A DNA stretch of 5,037 nt from Lawsonibacter sp. (GTDB taxonomy: Bacteria; Bacillota; Clostridia; Oscillospirales; Oscillospiraceae), in NCBI GenBank assembly GCA_022798855.1, contig JAAWNI010000169.1:1-5037 (forward strand), in the 5' to 3' direction. The notes under the pieces are model-generated. The model did not search any database, had not been told where the DNA came from, and saw only the letters and a list, made by a program, of their open reading frames with translations. This document shows positions 1 through 5,029 of this stretch, in pieces (the first letter of the stretch is position 1; the number at the start of each line of letters is the position of its first letter). A program made the translations under genes and the position numbers.

Positions 1-434
1 AAGGTCTCGATGTTGGCGGCGGAGGGGAAGCGGAGCAGCCGGGAAATCTCCACCGCAGTGGTGTTCTCCGGGTTGATAGCCATATCAATTTTCAGGTTGC
101 GGCGCAGCTCGCCCACGCTGCTGGTGTACTCCTGGTTGCGTATCCGGGCGATGGTGTACTTTGTGCCCAGGTCCTTGGCGGTGAGGCAGCACACCATGTT
201 TACCTCGTCGGCATTGGTGGCGGCCACCAGCAGGTCGGCGGCCATGGCCCCCGCCTCCCGCAGGGTGGCGGCGGATACGCCGTTGCCCCGGACGGTCATC
301 ACATCCAGCTGGTCCCCCGCCCGGTGGAGGGCCTCCTCATCGCTGTCCACTATTGTGACATCATGCTCCTCCTGTACCAGCTGCTCAGCCAGAGAGAAGC
401 CCACTTTGCCGCAGCCTACAACTACAATATTCAT
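1..434 (-). CDS. trkA: Trk/Ktr potassium uptake regulator TrkA, N-terminal part (cut by window edge)
   Basis: This is the start of a cytoplasmic RCK-type protein that binds NAD(H) or a similar nucleotide and gates a TrkH/KtrB-type potassium channel at the membrane. About 144 residues are visible. They begin MNIVVVGCGKVG, so the Rossmann loop is G7-x-G9-x-x-G12, followed by the acidic D30 at the end of the second strand (TIVDSD), which normally contacts the ribose. A GNG turn follows at 50-52, then the family-typical stretch VAATNADEVNMVCC and TIARIRNQEY. All of this fits an RCK_N domain. The C-terminal half (RCK_C and, in full-length TrkA, a second repeat) lies outside the window. The ATG at 434-432 is chosen because the domain begins right there, and a GGAAGGGA-like ribosome binding site precedes it on the minus strand. 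It lies 45 nt downstream of the anchored protein gene, with a hairpin in the gap. A TrkH/KtrB partner may follow beyond the left edge, but this cannot be seen. Confidence 0.92.
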   Translation of the reverse strand, partial: MNIVVVGCGKVGFSLAEQLVQEEHDVTIVDSDEEALHRAGDQLDVMTVRGNGVSAATLREAGAMAADLLVAATNADEVNMVCCLTAKDLGTKYTIARIRNQEYTSSVGELRRNLKIDMAINPENTTAVEISRLLRFPSAANIET

Positions 435-455
435 CGTTTACGATCCCTTCCAATC

Positions 456-477
456 AAAAAGTTGGGGACGGCTCCCC
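456..477 (-). terminator. Short terminator-like hairpin between the anchored-protein gene and trkA
   Basis: Read on the minus strand, a GGGGA stem (477-473), a GCCG loop and a TCCCC stem (468-464) are followed by AAC and then five Ts (460-456). The hairpin starts two bases after the stop codon of the upstream gene. The GC-only core plus U-tract is what an intrinsic terminator looks like, but the stem is only 5 bp and the U-tract starts three bases after it, so termination may be partial. This is inference from sequence only. Confidence 0.4.
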
Positions 478-479
478 CG

Positions 480-1196
480 TTAAATGGTCCACTCCCCATG
501 GACGACGCCCACCAAATACCACAGGTCGTCCTCCGGCTGGAACACCAGCTTGAGGGAGGACCAGTCCAGCCCGTCGTTCACCGGGTCGGCGCTGGGAATG
601 CTGAAATCCACATACCGGCACCCCGGATAGGCATCGGCCAGATTTTCCAGGGCGTTGCCGCCGGTCATGATCCGGTCTATCCCAATCTCTGTGGCCTGGG
701 TATAGTCGGCGTTGTAGACGTACCGGGCAAAATAGTCCATGGCGGTCATCTGGATGGGGTCGCCCCGCCCGTCCTCGATCCCCCATGTGTAGACCGTCTG
801 GTCCTGGGGCAGGTTCTTGACCTGGTCCGGGGTAAAGGTGATATCCATGTTGAAGTCCACCGTGGAGTAGGGGGTAAAGGTGACCCCCCGGCTGGGGTGG
901 ACGTAGGAAGCCAGCACGGTGTAATCCTGCCGCTGTATGGCCCGGTTTACCGCGCAGGCGGCGTTCAGCAGGGGGAAATTCTCAGCGGGGTTCAGCGGCT
1001 CCTGCTCCGCGCCGGGGGAGGAGGAGCCGGGGGCCTCCGACTGACTGCCTGAGATGTTCGGCGTCGTAAAGGCCCCGTTGGACGGCGCCGCCGGGAGGGG
1101 CGCCTCTTCCTCCAGCAAATCAATGGGCAGCAGGATTCCCACCAGAAGCCCCATGGCCAAAACCAGGAAATAGGGAAATACAGAAAATCGTTTCAA
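480..1196 (-). CDS. Membrane-anchored conserved protein of unknown function, 238 aa
   Basis: No named family is recognised with confidence. The protein starts MKRFSVFPYF and has one hydrophobic segment at about residues 7-24, with no lipobox cysteine, so it is probably an N-terminally anchored protein facing outside. Residues 28-75 are a low-complexity linker rich in Pro, Ser, Gly and Glu. The C-terminal domain (about 76-238) has HPSRGVTFTPY (100-110), YTWG-x5-GDP (136-147), GLDWSSLKLVF (209-219) and a final WYLVGVVHGEWTI (226-238). I recall similar blocks in uncharacterised secreted or lipoprotein-like proteins of Bacilli and Clostridia; this is memory, not a search. The TTG start at 1196-1194 is preferred because an AAGGAGG site sits 9 nt upstream and the membrane segment follows at once. 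An upstream ATG at 1319 would add 41 residues with no ribosome site and would cross the promoter. It shares direction with trkA just downstream, suggesting co-transcription at least in part. Confidence 0.8.
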   Translation of the reverse strand: MKRFSVFPYFLVLAMGLLVGILLPIDLLEEEAPLPAAPSNGAFTTPNISGSQSEAPGSSSPGAEQEPLNPAENFPLLNAACAVNRAIQRQDYTVLASYVHPSRGVTFTPYSTVDFNMDITFTPDQVKNLPQDQTVYTWGIEDGRGDPIQMTAMDYFARYVYNADYTQATEIGIDRIMTGGNALENLADAYPGCRYVDFSIPSADPVNDGLDWSSLKLVFQPEDDLWYLVGVVHGEWTI

Positions 1197-1205
1197 ATGA
1201 TACAA

Positions 1206-1212
1206 CCTCCTT
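1206..1212 (-). promoter_or_regulatory. Ribosome binding site that fixes the TTG start of the anchored protein
   Basis: The minus strand reads AAGGAGG here, close to a perfect complement of the 3' end of 16S rRNA, with 9 nt to the TTG at 1196-1194. No ATG lies at a suitable distance in the same frame, so this site decides the start. Confidence 0.8.
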
Positions 1213-1247
1213 GTTGGGAGACACGGGCGTCGGCTTGTTTCTTGTCC

Positions 1248-1276
1248 ATTATAAAACGAAATTGTGAAAGATGCAA
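1248..1276 (-). promoter_or_regulatory. Sigma-A-type promoter for the leftward genes
   Basis: On the minus strand, a TATAAT box (1253-1248) is preceded at exactly 17 bp by TTGCAT (1276-1271). The -10 is perfect, while the -35 keeps only the TTG half. The expected start of transcription is near 1241, giving a leader of about 45 nt that contains the AAGGAGG site. It would drive the anchored-protein gene and, by read-through, trkA. Its -10 box lies about 100 bp from the -35 box of the divergent serC promoter. Confidence 0.6.
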
Positions 1277-1353
1277 GAACAACAAATGGGGCGCGGGCCA
1301 AAAGGGCCGCTTTTCCCATAAAACTTTTTCTTTCCTCTTCTCCCCTTTTGCCA

Positions 1354-1382
1354 TTGACACCTATTTTTTCCTGGACTATAAT
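1354..1382 (+). promoter_or_regulatory. Exact-consensus sigma-A promoter of serC
   Basis: TTGACA (1354-1359) and TATAAT (1377-1382) are separated by 17 bp, matching the housekeeping consensus at all twelve positions and at the optimal spacing. Transcription should start near 1389, leaving a leader of about 60 nt before the serC ATG at 1451. A pyrimidine-only tract (1324-1349) ends 4 bp upstream of the -35. No riboswitch or T-box would fit in such a short leader. Confidence 0.88.
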
Positions 1383-1405
1383 GAAAAAATCACCTCTGCC
1401 GTTCC

Positions 1406-1431
1406 TATCTTTTTGGATTTATATCTTTTTG
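1406..1431 (+). repeat. Two 10-bp direct repeats in the serC leader
   Basis: TATCTTTTTG occurs at 1406-1415 and again at 1422-1431, start to start 16 bp. The second copy directly abuts the AAAAGGGG that should serve as the serC ribosome binding site (1432-1439). The CTTTT in either copy could pair with AAAAG and partly cover that site, but the pairing is weak. The repeat could also be chance in an AT-rich gap. Confidence 0.4.
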
Positions 1432-1450
1432 AAAAGGGGCTGTCTCTTTA

Positions 1451-2536
1451 ATGAATCATCAGCGTATTTATAATTTTGCCGCCGGTCCCTCCGTGCTCCC
1501 GCTGTCCGCGCTGGAGCGCGCCGGGTCGGAAATAACCAACTATCGGGGTTCCGGTATGTCCGTGATGGAGATGAGCCACCGCTCCAAGGCCTTTCTGGAA
1601 ATCTTCCAGCAGACTCAGAACAAGCTGCGCCGGCTGATGGACATTCCGGAGGACTACCATATTCTTTTCCTCCAGACCGGGGCCTCCGGCCAGTTCTCCG
1701 CCATCCCCCTGAACCTCATCGGCAGGACGGGCAGGGCGGACTACGCCGTCACCGGAAATTTCTCCAGTCTAGCCTGTAAGGAGGCCGCAAAGTACGGCCA
1801 GATCAGCCTGGCCGCCGACATGGGGGGGAATAACTACACCCGCATCCCCCGCCAGGAGGAGCTGAAGCTGGACCCCCAGGCCAGTTATTTCTACTACTGC
1901 GCCAACAATACCATCTACGGCACCGAGTGGAACTATGTCCCGGAGGCTGGGTCCGTCCCCCTGGTGTGCGACATGTCCTCCGACATTCTGTCCATGCCGG
2001 TGGACGTGTCCAAATTCGGCCTGATCTACGCCGGCGCCCAGAAGAATATGGCCCCCGCCGGGCTGACGGTGGTCATCATCAAGGACGGCCTGGCCGGCCA
2101 TGAGCTGCCCTACACCCCCCTCATGATGAACTACCAAACCATGATCGACAAGGATTCCATGTATAACACCCCTCCCTGCTGGTGCATCTACATGCTGGGC
2201 CTTACCCTGGACTGGGTGGAGGAGAACGGCGGGACTGCGGGGATGGAAAAGCTGAAATGGCAGCGGGCCAACATGCTCTACCAAACCCTGGAGGGCTCCA
2301 GGCTCTTCCAGCTCCACGCGGACAGGGACTCCCGTTCCGGTATGAACGTCACCTTCCGCACCGGGGACGAGGGGCTGGACGCCAAGTTTGTCCAGGAAGC
2401 CACGGCCGCTGGCTTTGTCAACCTGAAAGGCCACCGGAAAACCGGCGGCATGCGGGCCAGCATCTACAACGCCATGCCGGTGGAGGGCGTGGAAAAGCTG
2501 TGTGACTTCATCCGGGCCTTTGACAAAAACAACTGA
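1451..2536 (+). CDS. serC: Phosphoserine aminotransferase
   Basis: This PLP enzyme (class V aminotransferase fold, cytoplasmic) converts 3-phosphohydroxypyruvate and glutamate to phosphoserine and 2-oxoglutarate, step two of serine synthesis. In some bacteria it also makes 4-phosphohydroxythreonine for vitamin B6. The 361 aa match the usual length and align end to end with E. coli SerC from memory. The N-terminal YNFAAGPSVLP is the family signature. H43-R44 match the E. coli substrate-binding HR pair. D174 (CDMSSDILS) should contact the pyridine nitrogen. K198 in YAGAQKN is the Schiff-base lysine. N239-T240 (YNTPP) contact the cofactor phosphate across the dimer. KGHRKTGGMRASIYNAMP (326-343) carries the substrate-binding H328-R329 and R335. 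F104 stands where E. coli has W102, which stacks on PLP. The ATG at 1451 starts the signature directly and has AAAAGGGG 11 nt upstream. It is first in an apparent two-gene operon with the ECF-like gene. No serA is visible beside it. Confidence 0.96.
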   Translation: MNHQRIYNFAAGPSVLPLSALERAGSEITNYRGSGMSVMEMSHRSKAFLEIFQQTQNKLRRLMDIPEDYHILFLQTGASGQFSAIPLNLIGRTGRADYAVTGNFSSLACKEAAKYGQISLAADMGGNNYTRIPRQEELKLDPQASYFYYCANNTIYGTEWNYVPEAGSVPLVCDMSSDILSMPVDVSKFGLIYAGAQKNMAPAGLTVVIIKDGLAGHELPYTPLMMNYQTMIDKDSMYNTPPCWCIYMLGLTLDWVEENGGTAGMEKLKWQRANMLYQTLEGSRLFQLHADRDSRSGMNVTFRTGDEGLDAKFVQEATAAGFVNLKGHRKTGGMRASIYNAMPVEGVEKLCDFIRAFDKNN

Positions 2537-2551
2537 AAGAAGGCGGTTTTT

Positions 2552-3058
2552 ATGCCCCACAAAGACAATCCGCACCTGATGGCCGCCACCGCCCTGTTTG
2601 CCGCGGCCATCACGGTGATGACCGCCTACATGCTCCATATCCCCATCCCCACCGGGGGCTATATCCACCTGGGGGACGCCCTGATCTATCTGGCCGCCTG
2701 TCTGCTGCCCGCCCCCTACGCGGCGGCCGCCGCCGCCATCGGCGCGGGAATGGCCGACCTGCTCACCGCCCCCATGTGGGTGCTGCCCACCCTGGTCATT
2801 AAGGCGGCGCTGCCGCTGTTTTTCACCAGCGGACGTGAGCGGATTCTGTGCCGCCGAAATATCGCCGCTGTGGTGCTGGCCGGCCTCTTCTCCCCCGCCG
2901 CATACGCCCTGGCCGGCTGCGCCATGGCCGGGACCATGGCCGCTTTTGCCCCCCAGTTTCTGGGCACCTTGGTCCAGGGCGTCGGCAGCGGCGCGCTGTT
3001 CCTGGTCATCGCCCCCGCCCTGGATGGGGCGAAGCTCAAGGAGCGGCTGTGGGCGTAA
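2552..3058 (+). CDS. Small integral membrane protein, likely ECF transporter S component
   Basis: A 168-aa, strongly hydrophobic, Ala-rich protein. It has about five to six membrane segments: roughly 9-30, 42-52, 54-71, 77-91, 104-128 and 136-154. The block PTGGYIHLGDALIYLAACLLP (33-53) is typical of S components of energy-coupling factor vitamin transporters in the HmpT/PF07155-like group, where it forms the substrate-side loop and following helix. S components bind a vitamin or precursor and work with a shared EcfA-EcfA'-EcfT module encoded elsewhere. No ATPase or T gene is in this window. The substrate cannot be read from sequence. Thiamine precursors and pyridoxine are possible by analogy with relatives; the serC linkage gives only a weak hint toward B6. 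The start is supported by AGAAGGCGG ending 5 nt upstream. The 15-nt gap from serC and the lack of a promoter indicate co-transcription. An AxxxA pattern used for docking the T subunit is plausible in the first helix but not assignable. Confidence 0.75.
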   Translation: MPHKDNPHLMAATALFAAAITVMTAYMLHIPIPTGGYIHLGDALIYLAACLLPAPYAAAAAAIGAGMADLLTAPMWVLPTLVIKAALPLFFTSGRERILCRRNIAAVVLAGLFSPAAYALAGCAMAGTMAAFAPQFLGTLVQGVGSGALFLVIAPALDGAKLKERLWA

Positions 3059-3090
3059 GCACCATCCAAAATTGCTGATATCATCTTATA

Positions 3091-3111
3091 GGGGCGGGTA
3101 TTGCCCGCCCC
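3091..3111 (+). terminator. Strong GC hairpin after the serC operon (terminator-like or dispersed palindrome)
   Basis: GGGGCGGG (3091-3098) and CCCGCCCC (3104-3111) form a perfect 8-bp stem around a TATTG loop, 33 nt after the stop codon of the ECF-like gene. There is no U-tract right after it; an ATTTTT run comes only at 3126-3131. It may end transcription weakly or protect the 3' end of the message. Alternatively it may be one copy of the TAGGGGCGGG-type palindromes that I recall as scattered in intergenic DNA of gut Clostridia. The sequence cannot decide. Confidence 0.5.
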
Positions 3112-3143
3112 CGCGAAGCACCAAAATTTTTGACAACTGCTCC

Positions 3144-3149
3144 AGGAGG
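3144..3149 (+). promoter_or_regulatory. Ribosome binding site that fixes the start of the first DUF1963 gene
   Basis: AGGAGG lies 7 nt before the ATG at 3157. An in-frame TTG at 3130 is upstream of this site and so is not the start. The TTGACA at 3130-3135 has no -10 box at a usable distance, so the gene's promoter is not identified. Confidence 0.8.
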
Positions 3150-3156
3150 TAATCTC

Positions 3157-4035
3157 ATGGCCGACAAAATGCTGGAAGCGAACGAGAAGGCCCGCGAGCT
3201 CACCCGGGAGGTCTACGGCCTGGCCCGGCGGATCACGGCGGAAATCCACGCCGCATGCCACCGCCCCGCCGTCCGTTTTACGCTGGAGCCCGGGGAGCCG
3301 AGTATTTTTGAGAGCAAGGCGGGCGGCACACCCTACCTGCCCCACGACATGCCTTGGCCTTTGGACGGCGGCGGGGCGGGCCTGGGCCTGCTGGCCCAGG
3401 TGGACTGCGCCGGGCTGGCGGGTCTGCCCGACTTCCCCACCACCGGGCTGCTGCAATTTTTCGTGTCCCCGGGGGACGTCTGGGGGCTTAACTTCGACGA
3501 CCCCACCGACACCGCCGGGTTCCGAGTGCTCTACCACGAGGCAGTGGACCGCACCGTAACGCCGGAGGAGGTGGAGTCCAAGCGCCCGCCCCGCCCGGAA
3601 GAGGCGGACGACTGGCTCCCGCTGTGCAAAAACTGCCGCATCGTTCTGAGCCCCCCCGCCGAGCAGGGGATGAACGAGACGGATCCCCGTTTCGGCCCGC
3701 TGTTCGCGGAAAAATGGAACGCCCTGCGCCCCGACGCCCCGGTAACGGGGACGTGGGACATGCACCAGCTGGTCCCGGAGCGCCTGCGGGACTACGACGC
3801 CACCTATCAGCCCGGGTGGGAGGCGGCCTTCCACCAGCTGGGAGGCTACCCCTATTTCACCCAGGACGACCCCAGGCCCGGCCAGTACGAGGACTTCGAC
3901 ACCCTCCTCTTCCAGCTGGACAGCTGTGACCTGGTCCTCTGGGGCGACTACGGGGTGGGCAATTTCTTCATCAACCGGGACGCTCTGAAACGCCGGGACT
4001 TCTCTAAAGTGCTGTACAACTGGGACTGCTGCTGA
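3157..4035 (+). CDS. DUF1963 (YwqG-family) protein, first tandem copy
   Basis: A 292-aa soluble protein with no signal peptide or membrane segment. The family's function is unknown; B. subtilis YwqG is the reference member. Features in order: a charged N-terminal helix (about 4-32); FTLEPGEP (41-48); SKAGGTPYLP (53-62) followed by the MPWP turn (65-68); LLAQVDC (78-84); the GLLQFFV block (97-103); GFRVLYHEAVD (121-131); GGYPYFTQDDPR (229-240); FDTLLFQLDS (247-256); and a C-terminal WGDYGVGNFFI...DFSKVLYNWDCC. These hydrophobic-strand and Gly/Pro-turn blocks are the family hallmark. The N-terminus is 16 residues longer than in the second copy. A CKNC pair at 157-160 is absent from the second copy. 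The start is set by AGGAGG 7 nt upstream. It lies 98 nt after the ECF-like gene beyond a hairpin and 33 nt before its paralogue, so the two paralogues are probably one transcript. Confidence 0.85.
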   Translation: MADKMLEANEKARELTREVYGLARRITAEIHAACHRPAVRFTLEPGEPSIFESKAGGTPYLPHDMPWPLDGGGAGLGLLAQVDCAGLAGLPDFPTTGLLQFFVSPGDVWGLNFDDPTDTAGFRVLYHEAVDRTVTPEEVESKRPPRPEEADDWLPLCKNCRIVLSPPAEQGMNETDPRFGPLFAEKWNALRPDAPVTGTWDMHQLVPERLRDYDATYQPGWEAAFHQLGGYPYFTQDDPRPGQYEDFDTLLFQLDSCDLVLWGDYGVGNFFINRDALKRRDFSKVLYNWDCC

Positions 4036-4068
4036 CCGCCACGGCCGCCTGCGCAAAGGAGATATTTT

Positions 4069-4917
4069 ATGACTGACACCGAGCTGGCCAAAGAAATCTG
4101 CGGCGATATCCGCGCCGCCCACAAAAGGACCTGCCTCCCCTTCACCCTGGAGGTGGGGGAGCCTGGCCTGACCGACAGCAAGGTAGGGGGCACTCCCTAT
4201 CTGCCCAGGGGCGAAGCCTGGCCGGTGTGCAGCTGCGGCGCCCCCATGACCTTCCTGGCCCAAATCGACTGTACACAGCTGAAAGACCTGCCTGACTTCC
4301 CCCATACCGGCCTGCTGCAATTTTTCGTCGGCACCGACGACCTCTATGGGGCCGATTTTGACGGCCAGACCGCCCAGCTGGGCTATAAGGTCTTCTACCG
4401 GGAGGCGGTGGACCCCTCCGTCACACCGGCGGATGTTGCCCTCCCCCAGCCCACGGACGATGAGGAGCGCTACACCCCCCTGGGGGACCGGCCCTGCCGC
4501 GTCGTCTTTGGGCAACCGCGGGAGCAGGCGATCCCTGAGGGCGACCATCTGTTTGAAACGCTGTTTGTCCAGGCCTGGAACCAGCGCCGCCCGGAAAAGC
4601 ACCTCAACTCCATCTGGGATTTCTATGGCCTGTTTCCCAAGGAGGAGCGGGATTATGACATTTTCACCCTGAAATCGGAGCTCAAGACCGGCCACCGGAT
4701 GGACGGCTACCCCTTCTTCACCCAAAATGACCCCCGGAGTGGGGATATCGACTATCAGGAGTTCGACACCCTCCTCTTCCAGCTGGACAGCGAGATGCGG
4801 GACCGGCGGGAGCTGGTCTGCTGGGGCGACTGCGGGGTGGGTAATTTTTTCATCAGCCGGGACGCACTGAAACGCCGGGATTTCTCCCGGGTGCTGTACA
4901 ACTGGGACTGCGGCTGA
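4069..4917 (+). CDS. DUF1963 (YwqG-family) protein, second tandem copy
   Basis: A 282-aa soluble protein, clearly paralogous to the gene just upstream and of equally unknown function. The same blocks appear in the same order: FTLEVGEP (25-32), SKVGGTPYLP (37-46), FLAQIDC (62-68), GLLQFFV (81-87), GYKVFYREAVD (105-115), DGYPFFTQNDPR (212-223), FDTLLFQLDS (232-241) and the C-terminal block from WGDCGVGN (252-259) to the last residues NWDCG. The last shared 30-residue block from WGD to NWDC matches the first copy at 27 of 30 positions. Differences include a CSCG motif at 54-57 where copy one has a Gly-rich GGGAG, and a five- to six-residue charged insert (EMRDRR) after LDS. The start is set by AAGGAG 7 nt upstream of the ATG. 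No promoter or terminator is seen in the 33-nt gap, so it is likely co-transcribed with copy one. The origin is a local duplication; a distinct partner or ligand is possible. Confidence 0.86.
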   Translation: MTDTELAKEICGDIRAAHKRTCLPFTLEVGEPGLTDSKVGGTPYLPRGEAWPVCSCGAPMTFLAQIDCTQLKDLPDFPHTGLLQFFVGTDDLYGADFDGQTAQLGYKVFYREAVDPSVTPADVALPQPTDDEERYTPLGDRPCRVVFGQPREQAIPEGDHLFETLFVQAWNQRRPEKHLNSIWDFYGLFPKEERDYDIFTLKSELKTGHRMDGYPFFTQNDPRSGDIDYQEFDTLLFQLDSEMRDRRELVCWGDCGVGNFFISRDALKRRDFSRVLYNWDCG

Positions 4918-4920
4918 TAT

Positions 4921-4950
4921 TACAGGTGGATCATATCTTAAGAACCTGTA
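4921..4950. repeat. 7-bp inverted repeat with palindromic spacer after the DUF1963 pair
   Basis: TACAGGT (4921-4927) and ACCTGTA (4944-4950) are exact reverse complements 16 nt apart. The spacer ends in the self-complementary TCTTAAGA (4936-4943). It begins 3 nt after the stop codon. There is no T-tract after the second arm, so it is not a standard intrinsic terminator. It could be an mRNA 3' end structure or a protein site. Confidence 0.5.
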
Positions 4951-4982
4951 TTCATAAGTGAAAATGCCGGATGGACGAGGAA

Positions 4983-5005
4983 TTTTGCCGCCCTGCAAGG
5001 CAAAA
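4983..5005. repeat. Hairpin with T/A arms in the right-hand tail
   Basis: TTTTGCC (4983-4989) and GGCAAAA (4999-5005) form a 7-bp stem around a 9-nt loop. Because the outer arms are T-rich and A-rich, the structure could act as a weak terminator read leftward (T-run on the minus strand) for a gene outside the window. Confidence 0.4.
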
Positions 5006-5014
5006 AATCACAGG

Positions 5015-5029
5015 AATCCTTTGTGGATT
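5015..5029. repeat. Small hairpin at the right edge
   Basis: AATCC (5015-5019) and GGATT (5025-5029) pair around a TTTGT loop. It is short on its own, but it is the third inverted repeat in about 110 nt, which supports the idea of a structured repeat element. Confidence 0.3.

Noticed and set aside
324..1052. Plus-strand frame of 242 codons opposite trkA and the anchored-protein gene
   Set aside because: It is a Gly/Val/His-rich shadow of the minus-strand coding region with no ribosome site and no recognised domain.
1197..1451. An 84-codon plus-strand frame across the divergent region
   Set aside because: It starts within the leader of the leftward gene, has no ribosome site, and spans both promoters.
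1381..1473. A 30-codon frame (MKKSPLPF...) in front of serC that could be a leader peptide
   Set aside because: Its ATG begins inside the -10 box, upstream of the expected transcription start near 1389, and it has no ribosome site. It also lacks a run of serine codons expected for attenuation.
1769..2668. A 299-codon open frame opposite serC
   Set aside because: Rich in Gly, His and Val as expected for a shadow of a GC-rich gene; it covers the well-supported serC and has no family resemblance.
3130..3135. TTGACA as a possible -35 box for the DUF1963 genes
   Set aside because: The matching -10 position falls on TCTCAT at the start codon itself, and the ribosome site would lie upstream of the transcript start.
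2716..4998. A 760-codon open frame on the minus strand, opposite the ECF-like and DUF1963 genes
   Set aside because: It is an antisense shadow caused by GC-rich codon use. It has no recognisable domain, its internal repeat only mirrors the DUF1963 duplication, and the plus-strand genes have clear families and ribosome sites.
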